Source of the DNA: Sipunculus nudus
Lineage: Eukaryota; Annelida; Sipuncula; Golfingiida; Sipunculidae
Direction of reading: 5' to 3'
NCBI GenBank assembly: GCA_026874595.1
Contig: JAPPUL010000095.1
Span: 62,001-126,000, forward strand
DNA length: 64,000 nucleotides
Position 1 is the first letter of the stretch; every line of letters begins with the position of its first letter. This document shows positions 8,520 to 18,837 of the stretch, piece by piece. Both the position numbers and the translations under genes were made by a program. A model generated the notes under the pieces. That model searched no databases. It was not told where the DNA came from and was given only the letters and a program-made list of their open reading frames with translations.

Positions 8520-9812
8520 ATGTATGGCTTAATTATGTTTTTATTTGCCTTGGGATTATTGATGACAGGTATTCCGGTGGCATTCGTATTTGCGGGGATA
8601 TCCTTATTGGCCTCCCTTATTATATTTGGTCTTCAAGATACGATAAGTCTATTTTCTCTTATGCCTTATAGGATAGACGAAAGTTTAATGCAAAACAAAA
8701 TATTGATGGCAATACCCTTATTTATTTTCATGGGGATTGTTTTGCAAAAGACAAAGATGGCAGAAAGGTTATTAGAATCGATGGGAGCTTTGTTTGGCCC
8801 GATAAAGGCAGGCATAGCTATTTCCACGATGTTGGTAGGAGCTTTACTTGCTGCGACTACGGGAGTAGTAGGAGCCAGTGTAGTAGCTATGGGTATTATT
8901 GCATTACCTGTTATGTTAAAGAACAATTATAATCCTGAGCTTGCATGCGGAACTATTTGTGCATCAGGCACTCTGGGTCAAATTATTCCTCCTTCAATAA
9001 TACTAATTATTTTGGGAGATGTTATTAACCAGCCGGTAGGAGATTTATTCAAAGCAGCTTTACTCCCTGGTCTACTATTAGTTATATCCTATATAATATA
9101 TATTCTAATAATATCTAATATTAAGAAAGACTATGCTCCTCCCATGAAAAGAGATAATAATAAAAATATTATTATAAACTCACTTAAGGCAATTATACCA
9201 CCTTTACTTCTAATTACTATAGTTTTAGGCTCCATATTTAAAGGTATTGCAACACCTACAGAGTCAGCTGCTGTTGGCGCTGTTGGTGCTATTATACTTT
9301 CCTTCTTTTATAAGGAGTTTTCATTTAAGATGTTAAAAGATACGGCCATTGATACCATTAAAATTACTGGTATGGTATTTGCTATTTTAGTTGGTGCTAC
9401 TGCTTTTTCATTAGTGTTTACTAAATCCGGTGGTCATGAGATGGTTAAGGATTTATTATTAGCCTTACCTGGAGAGAAATGGGGTTTTATTATTTTTTCT
9501 ATGATTATAATAATGCTTCTTGGCTTTTTTGTTGATTTTGTTGAAATATCTTATATCGTTGTTCCAATATTATATCCTATAGCGTTAGCCCTTGATATAA
9601 ACATGTTATGGTTTGGTATTTTAGTTGCCATGAACCTACAAACATCATTTTTAACCCCTCCATTTGGCTTTAGTTTATTTTATTTAAAAGGAGTGGCTCC
9701 TAAAGAGATTAAGACTACACAAATTTATAAAGGAGTTACCATGTTCATTATTATACAATTTCTCATACTAGCCTCTATAGTCCTTTTCCCTAGCTTTTAT
9801 GGTTTCTCTTAA
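8520..9812 (+). CDS. dctM: TRAP transporter large permease subunit
   Basis: 430 residues, the usual DctM length, with about 12 hydrophobic segments. The N-terminal stretch LMTGIPVAFVFAG and the re-entrant-type glycine-rich segments (ATTGVVGASVVAMG; ASGTLGQIIPPS; TPTESAAVGAVGA) are typical of the Na+-coupled DctM translocation subunit. It imports the substrate bound by DctP, probably a keto or hydroxy carboxylate given the DctP subfamily, driven by a sodium or proton gradient. It is the last gene of the operon; a peptide-permease gene ends 30 bases downstream on the opposite strand. Confidence 0.94.
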   Translation: MYGLIMFLFALGLLMTGIPVAFVFAGISLLASLIIFGLQDTISLFSLMPYRIDESLMQNKILMAIPLFIFMGIVLQKTKMAERLLESMGALFGPIKAGIAISTMLVGALLAATTGVVGASVVAMGIIALPVMLKNNYNPELACGTICASGTLGQIIPPSIILIILGDVINQPVGDLFKAALLPGLLLVISYIIYILIISNIKKDYAPPMKRDNNKNIIINSLKAIIPPLLLITIVLGSIFKGIATPTESAAVGAVGAIILSFFYKEFSFKMLKDTAIDTIKITGMVFAILVGATAFSLVFTKSGGHEMVKDLLLALPGEKWGFIIFSMIIIMLLGFFVDFVEISYIVVPILYPIALALDINMLWFGILVAMNLQTSFLTPPFGFSLFYLKGVAPKEIKTTQIYKGVTMFIIIQFLILASIVLFPSFYGFS

Positions 9813-9842
9813 TAAAACTAAATATTACAATTACTCATACTG

Positions 9843-10808
9843 CTACTCGTACTGCCTTCTAATTCTTGGGTCAATAATATAATACAAAATATCAGCAAGG
9901 AAATTGAATAAAACTGTTATAAACGCAAGAAACATGAAAGCAATTAAAGCCATATTTCTATCTTTTTCCAAGACAGAATTAATTAAAAGCTGTCCCATAC
10001 CGGGTATGCCAAAAACCTGCTCTGTAATTAAAGCCCCGCTTACTATATGTGGAATGGACAAGGCAACTAGGGTAAGTAGAGGTATTAATACGTTCTTAAG
10101 TCCATGCTTAAAAACAATCTTATCCTCAGAAAGCCCCTTAGAAAGCGCAACTCTCATATAGTCCATATTAATAATATCCAAAAAGTTGCCACGAATATAC
10201 CGAGCCCATATGCCAATGCTATGAAATGATAGGACCATAATAGGAAGTATATAATATCTTAGACTATCCAAAAAACCACTTTGACCAATAGTCTCAATGC
10301 CGCTTGCTGGCAAAAGTTGCAAGTTTAAAGAAAATATATATATGAAGCTAAGTCCAACCCAAAAGGTCGGAAACGAAATGCCTAGAAATATAATAAACTG
10401 TGTTAAGTAATCGAATTTAGAATACTGATACAAAGCAGAGAATATGCCAATGGGTAGGGCTAATATCAAACTGATTAGAAAAACGGGAATAGAAAGTTTC
10501 AAAGTTACTAATATACGATAAGGCAAAAGCGTACTAATTTCCATATGATAGCGTTCAGAATATCCAAAGTTACCTAATAGTAAATTAGACATAAGGTTTA
10601 TATATTGAATATAAAATGGTTTATCGTAACCCTTTTCTTTTATAAATTCTTTAATATCATCAGGACTTGGAAGTGCTCCTGGGTTTTCAATAAGATACTC
10701 TGTTGTTATATCCCCGGGCATAAGATTAAGTAATACAAAGATTGTTATAGATAAAATCCATAATACTAAAAAAATTTGACCAAGTCGGTAAAGGTAGAAT
10801 TTTAACAT
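9843..10808 (-). CDS. Peptide/nickel-type ABC transporter permease, DppB/OppB-like, apparently solitary
   Basis: 321 residues with the BPD_transp_1 fold and its N-terminal extension: first helix in FYLYRLGQIFLVLWILSI, then a periplasmic loop, then five helices. The coupling-helix (EAA) region reads DYMRVALSKGLSEDKIVFKHG, and VFGIPGMGQLL near the C-terminus is characteristic of DppB-type subunits. Such proteins need a DppC-type partner, ATPase subunits and a binding protein; none lies within this window, where the gene is flanked by dctM and mutL. It either works with distantly encoded components or is left over from a dispersed operon. The gene itself is complete and shows no disruption. Confidence 0.88.
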   Translation of the reverse strand: MLKFYLYRLGQIFLVLWILSITIFVLLNLMPGDITTEYLIENPGALPSPDDIKEFIKEKGYDKPFYIQYINLMSNLLLGNFGYSERYHMEISTLLPYRILVTLKLSIPVFLISLILALPIGIFSALYQYSKFDYLTQFIIFLGISFPTFWVGLSFIYIFSLNLQLLPASGIETIGQSGFLDSLRYYILPIMVLSFHSIGIWARYIRGNFLDIINMDYMRVALSKGLSEDKIVFKHGLKNVLIPLLTLVALSIPHIVSGALITEQVFGIPGMGQLLINSVLEKDRNMALIAFMFLAFITVLFNFLADILYYIIDPRIRRQYE

Positions 10809-10929
10809 AATTAAAAATAAATCGAAATAATGTCCTTGAAATTAAAAAAAATAAATTAAACATTTGCAAAAAGCCTAAACTAAAGACTATTATTAAAAAT
10901 AGTTAATACCTAAAAATAGTGCAGAAATT

Positions 10930-12759
10930 ATGACAATACGAATGCTTGATAATGAAACAATAAGTAAGATAGCGGCAGGAGAGATAATTTTAAACCCTTC
11001 ATCAGTTGTGAGGGAGCTAATTGACAATGCAATAGATGCATGTGCAAAAGATGTAAGAATCTTGGTAACAGAAGGTGGAAAAGATTTTATACAGGTAAAG
11101 GACAATGGTCACGGAATGTTTTTATCCGACTTAAAGATTGCGTGTAAAAAACATTCAACAAGCAAAATAGCAGAATTTGAAGATATATACAAAACGAAGA
11201 GTCTTGGATTTAGGGGCGAGGCCTTACATTCTATAGCAGTTATGTCAGAGACTGAAATAATATCAAAAGTAGAAGGAGAAGAACATGCAAACGCTATAAA
11301 ACTAAGCTATGACAATGTAATAGAAACTAAACAAGTAGCAAGTAATCGAGGTACCACAGTAAACGTTAAGAACTTGTTTTGTACAACCCCCGTAAGAAAG
11401 AAGGTCCTTAGACAAGCAAGTACAGAGTTTCGCTATATAAAAGATATTTTTATAAGTAAGACAATCCCATACAATAATATAAGTTTTTCGCTTGTACACA
11501 ATGATTTAGAGATTTTAAGCACAAATAAATCCTCAAATCGCTTATCAAGAATAGAAGATTTCTTTGGCAAAGAACTTGCCCAAGGACTAATATATATTGA
11601 AGACCAAACAGAAAACTATAAAGTAACAGGATACATATCAAATCCAAACTTTTTTAAAAAAAGTAAGAAATATCAATTTATTTATATTAATGGACGACCA
11701 ATATCTTCTCCTGCAATATCTGTTGCAATTGCTAATGCTTATAAGTCTATAACGCCAATAGGTTCTTATCCATGTATATTTTTATTTATTGAAATATCTC
11801 CAGAATGTCTTGACGTCAATATACACCCATCCAAAAAAGAAGTTGCTATACTTACAAAAAGTTCAATATACGATTTTATTAATCATGTATTAGAAATATC
11901 ATTACGTAATGCAACAAATATTGCTCCAGAAATAGAATTTACAGATAGAGGATTAAAAGAATCCTTACAATCTAAAAAATCAGCTTATACAACCAAATAT
12001 GAATACTTGGAAACTAAAGAGCCTATGCAAGAATCTAATAACGCTCATCAGATTCAAAAAGGATTTAATAGTCCAAAAGAAAATATAGCGTCGGCTAAAA
12101 AGAATTACATTCCCTACAAAACAACTCAAGGAGATAAAAAAAAAGAGCACAAGAAAAGTTATCCAAGCCAAATACTAGCTGGAGATAATTATACTATACT
12201 TGGGACTCTATTTAACACATATATACTAATAGAGTCAAACAATACTTTTATAATGCTTGACCAGCATGCCGCACATGAAAGATTACAATACGAAAAAATA
12301 AGAGAAACAATAAAATCAAATACTATTCCATCACAAAACCTATTAAGACCTTTCATTATAGAAGTTAGTCCTTCGCATATATCTAATATAAAAGATAAAG
12401 AAAACAGCATTGCTAAATTAGGATTTCATATAGAACCCTTTTCAAAGGAAAGTTATATAGTAAATTCAATACCAAGCTTTCTTAAAATGGATAGTGCTCG
12501 CGATTCTATTGAATATCTTTTAGAATTATGTATAGACAATAAAACTGTTCCAAAAGCTCTTAATTACTTAGAGGAAGTAATGAAGCGAAAAGCTTGTAGG
12601 AGTGCAATTAAATCAGGGGACCTAATATCAGATGATGAAATAATCTATTTGTTAAACGAACTTGCTAACTATCCAAACCCTTTTGCCTGCCCACACGGAC
12701 GCCCTACCATATTAAGCTTAGATAGGAATAGCTTAGAAAACCTATTTTTAAGAATTTAG
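10930..12759 (+). CDS. mutL: DNA mismatch repair protein MutL with endonuclease domain
   Basis: 609 residues. The N-terminal GHKL ATPase has AAGEI, RELIDNAIDA (catalytic Glu29, Mg-binding Asn33), DNGHGM and LGFRGEAL. The C-terminal domain keeps the endonuclease motif DQHAAHERLQYE from residue 444, plus ACRSAIKSGD and CPHGRPT, the metal-site motifs of MutL proteins that nick DNA in species without MutH. The linker (about 340-420) is low-complexity and Lys-rich, as usual. It couples MutS mismatch recognition to strand incision; mutS is not in this window. No good Shine-Dalgarno precedes ATG 10930, and ATG 10942 is an alternative that would remove residues before MLDNE. The helicase-nuclease gene follows after 18 bases. 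Confidence 0.96.
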   Translation: MTIRMLDNETISKIAAGEIILNPSSVVRELIDNAIDACAKDVRILVTEGGKDFIQVKDNGHGMFLSDLKIACKKHSTSKIAEFEDIYKTKSLGFRGEALHSIAVMSETEIISKVEGEEHANAIKLSYDNVIETKQVASNRGTTVNVKNLFCTTPVRKKVLRQASTEFRYIKDIFISKTIPYNNISFSLVHNDLEILSTNKSSNRLSRIEDFFGKELAQGLIYIEDQTENYKVTGYISNPNFFKKSKKYQFIYINGRPISSPAISVAIANAYKSITPIGSYPCIFLFIEISPECLDVNIHPSKKEVAILTKSSIYDFINHVLEISLRNATNIAPEIEFTDRGLKESLQSKKSAYTTKYEYLETKEPMQESNNAHQIQKGFNSPKENIASAKKNYIPYKTTQGDKKKEHKKSYPSQILAGDNYTILGTLFNTYILIESNNTFIMLDQHAAHERLQYEKIRETIKSNTIPSQNLLRPFIIEVSPSHISNIKDKENSIAKLGFHIEPFSKESYIVNSIPSFLKMDSARDSIEYLLELCIDNKTVPKALNYLEEVMKRKACRSAIKSGDLISDDEIIYLLNELANYPNPFACPHGRPTILSLDRNSLENLFLRI

Positions 12760-12777
12760 AATAAAGCCAAAAGCTCT

Positions 12778-15576
12778 ATGAACTTTACAGAAGAACAACT
12801 ATATGCAATAAAAGATATTAAAAACAACCTACTGATAAACGCAGGGCCTGGAACAGGTAAAACAAGTATTATAGCAGAGAAAGTATCTTATTTAATAGAC
12901 AAAGGCTATAACCCCAAAAATATCTTAGCAACCACCTTTACAAACAAAGCAAAAGATGAATTAAAATATAGAATATCAAAAGCCTGTAGAAAACCGCCAC
13001 ATAATATAACAATAGATACTATCCATGGTTTTGCAAGACGCATAATAAAAGAGTTTACTTATGTCGTATCTGATCGCAGTTTGTCTATATTGGACGAGCT
13101 TAATCATAGAATGTTAATAATAAATAATTACCCTAAACTAAATATATCAGAATCTAGCTTTTCTGAAAATTCAATATACAAACATATATTTAAACTCTTC
13201 AGTTTCTTTGATGCTATTAACGAGCGTTTTGTAAATATAGAAAACTTAAAGGAACTTGTAGATATAAGATCAAAATATAATAAACGAAGTTTACACAGCC
13301 TATATAAAGAAGGAGTGTTACTAACCGATAAAGAGATACTAAACATTTTTAATGCCTATAGAAAATTCATGTGGAAGAATAAGTACCTTGACTTTTCTCA
13401 AACCCTAAAGCTTGCATATCATCTACTAAATGAATACCCTAAAATACAAAATATCCTACAAAACAGATATAAATATATCCTAGTAGATGAATATCAAGAT
13501 GTAAGCAAATTACAACATGCAATATACAAATTATTGTCAAATAGCGATAATAAAATATGCTTCGTAGGAGACACAGCACAAAGTCTTTATGAGTTTAGAG
13601 GTGCCTCTTCACATAATTTAAGCATGGTGAAAAAAGACTTTGAAAAAGTCAAGGAGCGAAGAATAACAAAAAACTTTAGGTCAACAAGCCACATAATATC
13701 ATTTGCAAATTCAATAAGCGCCTGTATGAATATAGAAGGGTTAAGTAAGCAAAAAGGAGTAAGGACGGATAGGGATAATACAGTAATACTGCTTGAGGAT
13801 GAGACAGCAAAAAAGAGTGCAGAACATATAGTTAAAGCAATACAAAGCCTTTATAAGCAAAAGATAATATCAAGCTATAACGATGTTGCTCTACTATTTA
13901 ATAGTGTACGTTTTCAATTCATAAGAGAAGGATATAAAGAGGTATTTGAAGAACATAATATACCCTATACTATACATAAATCAGGTAATTATTTCGAGGA
14001 AGAGCCTATAAGTACCTTAATTTTTCTAGTTAGCCTAATCCTTGAGGAAGAGTTTTTTTATACAAGTTTAATAGAACTATTAGATCGTCTTGGAGTAGAA
14101 ACTTTAAGCGTACTACTAACAAATGTACCTAAAGATAAGAAGATATCGTTCAACGAAATAGCACCTGATATGTTAATTAAAACATATAAAATTACTTCTA
14201 AGTCGGACCTAACAATAATAGAAAACCTATATTCTATATATAGTAAAATATGCTCTAATAAGACTATCTCAAGCATAGAAATTATATATGATATATTAAG
14301 ACTAACCCCATACTTAAGCAAAGCCATTATAGACGGTAATATTCATATATTAACCCAACTGGGATATTTAACTGGTATTGCAAAGTCCTATATAAATTAT
14401 GGCGACAAATCTATATTAAAGTTCCTACATTCGTTAATTGTTCTAAAAGATAAAAGACGTATAGATTTAGATAAAAGAGTTAAAGATAGCGTAACAATAA
14501 GCACAATACACAGTACCAAAGGACTTGAGTATAAAATAGTATTCCTTTGCAATGTAAATTTAAATACAAAAACCTATAATGGTTTTAGTACAAAATTAGA
14601 TATTGAAGATAATGAAAACCCAGATGCACTAATATTACAAGAAAAGATAAGATTATTCTATACAGGAATAACAAGAGCCAAAGATTATCTTTTCTTATCA
14701 TATTCAAAAAATACAATATATCAAAAAACTCAAAGACTACATCACTTAATTAAAGAAAGCATAAAACATAATAATGTAGGACATTATGAACCAACCGCTA
14801 TTAAAGTTCTTGAATCCGCAAAAGATAATGTAGAAAATAGTGCAGATGAACAAAAAGAATCATTAACACTAAGCAGTAGCAAAATAAATACGTATATACG
14901 TTGCCCTTTAACATATAGTTTACAATATAAATATAATTTTATAATTCCCGAAACAAAAGAAGCCCAGTTTGGAATATTAATTCATAATGTACTAGAATAC
15001 CTACATTCAATAGGAGAGGCTAACACAAAAATTAAAAAAGATGTTGATATATATTTTAAAAAAGAACTTGATAAATATGATAAAAAAGATAGGGCTTCAT
15101 TTAATAAGCTGGGAAATGAGATAATCGATAAATATATAAAAGAGACCTACCCTAAGATTAAATCTAAAATAAAATATATAGAAAAAGACTTTGAAATATA
15201 CTTCAGCCAAAACAGATTAGTAGGCAAAGTAGATTTAATACTAAAAGAAGAGGGAGGACTACATATAATAGATTTTAAAACAGGGCAAGTAAAAGATGAT
15301 ATAGATGATATAAAAGAGAAACAATTACTTATATATACTCTTGCGATAGAAAAAGGAGGAGAAACAGTAAAAAGAGCCAGTGCCTACTATCTTAAATCCG
15401 GTTATATACAAAGTTATAAAATAGATAGAGGTAAACTAAAAGATTTAGAATTAGAAATAATAAGAATTTTTGATGAACTAAACTCAAATAATGACACATT
15501 GCTCTATCCAACACCCTCGACAGATAGCTGTTCAAAGTGTTATTATAAAATAATCTGTCCGTATAAGGAATGTTAA
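12778..15576 (+). CDS. UvrD/PcrA-family helicase fused to a PD-(D/E)XK nuclease with Fe-S cysteines (AddA/AdnB-like)
   Basis: 932 residues. SF1A helicase motifs are all present: Walker A AGPGTGKTS (22-30), TFTNKAKDEL, TIHGFARR, Walker B VDEYQD (Asp237-Glu238), VGDTAQSLYEFRGA, TKNFRST, STIHSTKGLEYK, and FYTGITRAKDYL. The C-terminal third is a RecB/Cas4-type nuclease: GIHNVL-like GILIHNVLEYLH, Asp819 in GKVDLI, and Asp832-x-Lys834 in IIDFKTGQ. Cysteines 709, 918, 921 and 927 have the spacing of the AddB/Cas4 4Fe-4S staple, with a further Cys as the last residue. This architecture processes double-strand ends or removes nascent strands. It follows mutL closely on the same strand, so co-transcription is likely. 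Whether it acts in recombination or in mismatch excision is inference. Confidence 0.9.
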   Translation: MNFTEEQLYAIKDIKNNLLINAGPGTGKTSIIAEKVSYLIDKGYNPKNILATTFTNKAKDELKYRISKACRKPPHNITIDTIHGFARRIIKEFTYVVSDRSLSILDELNHRMLIINNYPKLNISESSFSENSIYKHIFKLFSFFDAINERFVNIENLKELVDIRSKYNKRSLHSLYKEGVLLTDKEILNIFNAYRKFMWKNKYLDFSQTLKLAYHLLNEYPKIQNILQNRYKYILVDEYQDVSKLQHAIYKLLSNSDNKICFVGDTAQSLYEFRGASSHNLSMVKKDFEKVKERRITKNFRSTSHIISFANSISACMNIEGLSKQKGVRTDRDNTVILLEDETAKKSAEHIVKAIQSLYKQKIISSYNDVALLFNSVRFQFIREGYKEVFEEHNIPYTIHKSGNYFEEEPISTLIFLVSLILEEEFFYTSLIELLDRLGVETLSVLLTNVPKDKKISFNEIAPDMLIKTYKITSKSDLTIIENLYSIYSKICSNKTISSIEIIYDILRLTPYLSKAIIDGNIHILTQLGYLTGIAKSYINYGDKSILKFLHSLIVLKDKRRIDLDKRVKDSVTISTIHSTKGLEYKIVFLCNVNLNTKTYNGFSTKLDIEDNENPDALILQEKIRLFYTGITRAKDYLFLSYSKNTIYQKTQRLHHLIKESIKHNNVGHYEPTAIKVLESAKDNVENSADEQKESLTLSSSKINTYIRCPLTYSLQYKYNFIIPETKEAQFGILIHNVLEYLHSIGEANTKIKKDVDIYFKKELDKYDKKDRASFNKLGNEIIDKYIKETYPKIKSKIKYIEKDFEIYFSQNRLVGKVDLILKEEGGLHIIDFKTGQVKDDIDDIKEKQLLIYTLAIEKGGETVKRASAYYLKSGYIQSYKIDRGKLKDLELEIIRIFDELNSNNDTLLYPTPSTDSCSKCYYKIICPYKEC

Positions 15577-15586
15577 AACGGAAGTC

Positions 15587-16858
15587 TTATAAATTATAAA
15601 TTATATTAAAAACTTCTATATTAAAATCTGGTTTTTCTAAAAGAACTAAGGAATTAGGAGGTGCCTTATCAATTTTGCTATAAGTCATATCTAATATCAA
15701 ATTAACGTTAAAATATACAGTAGAGCCTGAAAATAGCAAACAGGCAAGCCTATCACCAACACTAATATTATTTTTAACTTCCAGTACAATAAACTCTTCT
15801 ATCAACTCCCTAACAATGCCAACAAAATTAGAAGGAACTGAAGATCTATTATTATCATAAGACACTGAATAAGAATTATTAATATCATTAATAAAAGCAG
15901 TTGTAAAATCTCTACTTGAGGTTTGCATTAAATTAGATGAAAGTGTATCTATAGTTTCAGGATTAGTGTTATTAGCATAATAATTATTAATTAAACTCCT
16001 ATATAAACTAACAACAAACCCAAGATACATAAGACTCTTAGAGCGTCCTTCAATTTTTATAGATTCTATCCCCGAATTAATTATATCATAAACATAATCC
16101 AAACCTAAAAGGTCCTTTGAATTCATAGGATAACAACTTAACATATCTTCATTTCCATCACTTCCATCATCTACAGATTCTATAACATCATACTTCCATC
16201 TACATGACTGAGTACACCCTCCTTTGTTTGCATCCCTAAACGCTGTATAATTCGATATAACACATTTACCTGAATAGGCCATACACATAGAACCATGTAC
16301 AAATATCTCAAGCTCTATATCACATGCATATTTAATCTCTATTGCCTCTTTAAGAGATACCTCTCGAGCTAATACTACACGTTTTGCTCCCAACGACTTC
16401 CAAAAACTTATAGATGATATCGAAGATGATGAGGCCTGGGTTGAAATATGTATATCATAATTTGTATATTCCTTAACAAGCGAGAATACTCCTATATCTG
16501 ATACTATTATCCCATCTAAACCAAAACCCTTTATCTCTAAAAGATATTCTCTAACTAGCTCTATATCTGCATTATACAAATAACTATTTAGAACTAAATA
16601 AACTTTTACTTTTCTTTCCTTCGCATAACGGATTATCTCTTTTAATTCAGATATACAAAAGTTTGCTGATGAACTCCTTAATCCAAAGGACTTTCCAGCA
16701 AGATATATTGCAGAAGCTCCATATAATATTGCAACCCGTGCCTTTTCTATATCACCCGCAGGGACAAGCAACTCTATCTTTTTAGCATTTTGTTTTTCTT
16801 CTGAAAAATACTTATCTTCTTTACAAAACTCTTTATCTATTAAGCCTTGCCTCTTCAT
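15587..16858 (-). CDS. U32-family (peptidase U32-like) protein, TrhP/RlhA-type RNA hydroxylation factor
   Basis: 423 residues. The TIM-barrel start LLVPAGDIEKARVAILYGA is followed by HISTQASS and the U32 signature around residues 185-230: EIFVHGSMCMAYSGKC, then GGCTQSCRWKY. Its four cysteines are known in the family to hold an iron-sulfur cluster. E. coli members YegQ (TrhP) and YdcP (RlhA) hydroxylate tRNA U34 and 23S rRNA C2501 using prephenate-derived chemistry; they are not peptidases. This protein is about the size of TrhP. The first 25 or so residues before the barrel look like a nonconserved extension and the true start may be internal. It ends 10 bases from the helicase gene, convergently. 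Confidence 0.85.
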   Translation of the reverse strand: MKRQGLIDKEFCKEDKYFSEEKQNAKKIELLVPAGDIEKARVAILYGASAIYLAGKSFGLRSSSANFCISELKEIIRYAKERKVKVYLVLNSYLYNADIELVREYLLEIKGFGLDGIIVSDIGVFSLVKEYTNYDIHISTQASSSSISSISFWKSLGAKRVVLAREVSLKEAIEIKYACDIELEIFVHGSMCMAYSGKCVISNYTAFRDANKGGCTQSCRWKYDVIESVDDGSDGNEDMLSCYPMNSKDLLGLDYVYDIINSGIESIKIEGRSKSLMYLGFVVSLYRSLINNYYANNTNPETIDTLSSNLMQTSSRDFTTAFINDINNSYSVSYDNNRSSVPSNFVGIVRELIEEFIVLEVKNNISVGDRLACLLFSGSTVYFNVNLILDMTYSKIDKAPPNSLVLLEKPDFNIEVFNIIYNL

Positions 16859-16922
16859 ACACCAATACCAATCAATCTCAAGCCCACAACCCTATCTACT
16901 ATTAGATTCATAATAGTTATCC

Positions 16923-17369
16923 TTAAAAGGTCCTATTATATTTTTTAATCGCATGTCGTGCAAGATAATCACATCTCTCATTCTCTTTATGACCAGAATG
17001 CCCTCTAATCCAATTAAATTCTACCTCATGCCCTCTACATACTTTAAGCAATTCTATCCACAAATCTACATTCTCTACTTTCTCACGCTTGTTCCTCTTC
17101 CAATTGTTTGATGCCCACCTCGTTAACCAACCCTTTGTTATTGCATCCACTATTAGTTTTGAGTCCGTATATATCTGCACCCTACACCTTTCTTTCAACG
17201 CTGACAATCCTTCTATTACCGCTTTAAGCTCCATCCTATTATTAGTCGTTAGCTTACAGCTTCCCGATAACTCCTTATATGCCCCCTCAAACTTAAGTAT
17301 AACTCCATAACCTCCAGGCCCAGGATTGCCAGAACAGGCCCCATCTGTATATATTTCTACATTCTTCAT
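16923..17369 (-). CDS. rnhA: Ribonuclease HI
   Basis: 148 residues, complete. All four catalytic carboxylates are visible: Asp in IYTDGACSGNPG, Glu in NRMELKAV, Asp in IYTDSKLI and Asp in NERCDYLA. The basic-handle region (NNWKRNKREKVEN) is present. It cleaves the RNA strand of RNA:DNA hybrids, removing R-loops and primers. It lies between the U32 gene and thiC on the same strand with gaps of about 60 bases, so operon membership is uncertain. Confidence 0.96.
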   Translation of the reverse strand: MKNVEIYTDGACSGNPGPGGYGVILKFEGAYKELSGSCKLTTNNRMELKAVIEGLSALKERCRVQIYTDSKLIVDAITKGWLTRWASNNWKRNKREKVENVDLWIELLKVCRGHEVEFNWIRGHSGHKENERCDYLARHAIKKYNRTF

Positions 17370-17429
17370 TCTACTGGATACTTAATTATCTACTCACAAT
17401 AGTTATATCTTTTAATATTAAAAGCATAT

Positions 17430-18710
17430 CTAATGCTTTTGTCGGATCTTTTCAAGATTATCATTTGTTACTTTAATTGAACAGAAATTAGGTCCGCACA
17501 TTGAACAGAACTCTTTGTCTTCTGCAAGCCCTTCTTCTCTCATTGACTTTGCCTTTTCAGGATCTAATGATAAGTCGTATTGTGCCTGCCAATCAAACTT
17601 AAAACGTGCTTGGGAAAGCTTCTTATCTCGTTCTTTTGCCCCCGGTATCCCACGTGCTATATCTGATGCGTGTGCTGCTATCTTATAGGCTATTATCCCT
17701 GCTCGTACATCTTCTTTATTTGGTAAGCCCAAATGCTCTTTAGGCGTTACATAACATAGAAAACTTGCTCCGTGATATGCCGCAAGTGTTGCTCCTATAC
17801 TAGATGTTATATGATCATACCCTGGTGCTATGTCTGTTACTAAGGGACCTAGTACGTAAAACGGGGCTTCATGACAGTATTCTTTTTGTAAATCCATGTT
17901 CTTTTTTATCTGATCTAATGGTATGTGGCCCGGACCCTCTACCATAACCTGCACCCCCTTCGCCCAGGCTCGTTTTGTTAGTTTGCCAAGCTCTTTTAAC
18001 TCTGCTATTTGTGCCTCATCTGTTGCATCTTCTATACACCCAGGGCGTAGTGAATCTCCCAAGCTTATTGTCACATCATATTCATGCAATATCTCCAGTA
18101 TCTCTTCATAAGCTTCGTATAACGGATTCTCTTTTTCTTTCCTTGTCATCCATTTTGCTATTAGCGCTCCTCCTCGACTTACAATGCCCATTACCCTATC
18201 TTTTGTAAGCGGAATCATATCTTTTAATATTCCACAATGGATTGTCATATAATCTACACCTTGTTTTGCCTGCTTCTCTATAACGTCAAGAATATCTTGT
18301 TTCGTTATATCTAATATATCTTTATCTACCACCGCCTGATACAACGGTACGGTCCCTATCGGTATTGGAGACTCCTTAATCATCTTAACTCGTACCTCAT
18401 CCAAATCCCCGCCTGTACTTAGATCCATTACTGTATCTGCACCATATTGTATCGAATATTGCAGCTTCTCAAGCTCTTCATCCACTGAAGCCGATACTGC
18501 TGACATCCCTATATTTGCATTTATTTTCGTTGTTAATATCCGCCCTATTCCCATCGGCTTTAAGTTTGTATGATTTATATTTGCTGGGATTATCATCCGC
18601 CCTCGTTTAATCTCTTCTAAAATTGTCCCCTCCTCTATACTCTCTATCTCCGATACTTCTCGCATCTCTTTCGTTATCTCATTTGCCCTTGCATAATCTA
18701 ATTGAGTCAT
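17430..18710 (-). CDS. thiC: Phosphomethylpyrimidine synthase ThiC
   Basis: About 426 residues from the start chosen here. ThiC converts aminoimidazole ribotide to HMP phosphate by radical SAM chemistry, the pyrimidine branch of thiamine synthesis. Family features include [44 protein letters not shown] and the C-terminal cluster motif CSMCGPNFC (C-x2-C-x4-C). The frame stays open up to 18755, but ATG 18710 follows GGAGGT at a short spacing and begins with the conserved [13 protein letters not shown], so I prefer it. No other thiamine genes are nearby. I searched the leader for a TPP riboswitch core and did not find one; instead it holds a G-rich repeat. Confidence 0.96.
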   Translation of the reverse strand: MTQLDYARANEITKEMREVSEIESIEEGTILEEIKRGRMIIPANINHTNLKPMGIGRILTTKINANIGMSAVSASVDEELEKLQYSIQYGADTVMDLSTGGDLDEVRVKMIKESPIPIGTVPLYQAVVDKDILDITKQDILDVIEKQAKQGVDYMTIHCGILKDMIPLTKDRVMGIVSRGGALIAKWMTRKEKENPLYEAYEEILEILHEYDVTISLGDSLRPGCIEDATDEAQIAELKELGKLTKRAWAKGVQVMVEGPGHIPLDQIKKNMDLQKEYCHEAPFYVLGPLVTDIAPGYDHITSSIGATLAAYHGASFLCYVTPKEHLGLPNKEDVRAGIIAYKIAAHASDIARGIPGAKERDKKLSQARFKFDWQAQYDLSLDPEKAKSMREEGLAEDKEFCSMCGPNFCSIKVTNDNLEKIRQKH

Positions 18711-18837
18711 ATTACCTCCATAAGTGTACATCAACTCTTGCTTTCCTTTTCTCACTTTCCCTTCTCGTTATAACCATCTTATAACATCCTCCTCATTCGC
18801 CTAATACCATCTATTCGCCTCTAAATATATCCTAATA

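Noticed and set aside
9813-9842. Terminator between dctM and the DppB-type gene
   Set aside because: The 30-base convergent spacer has no stem with a T-tract.
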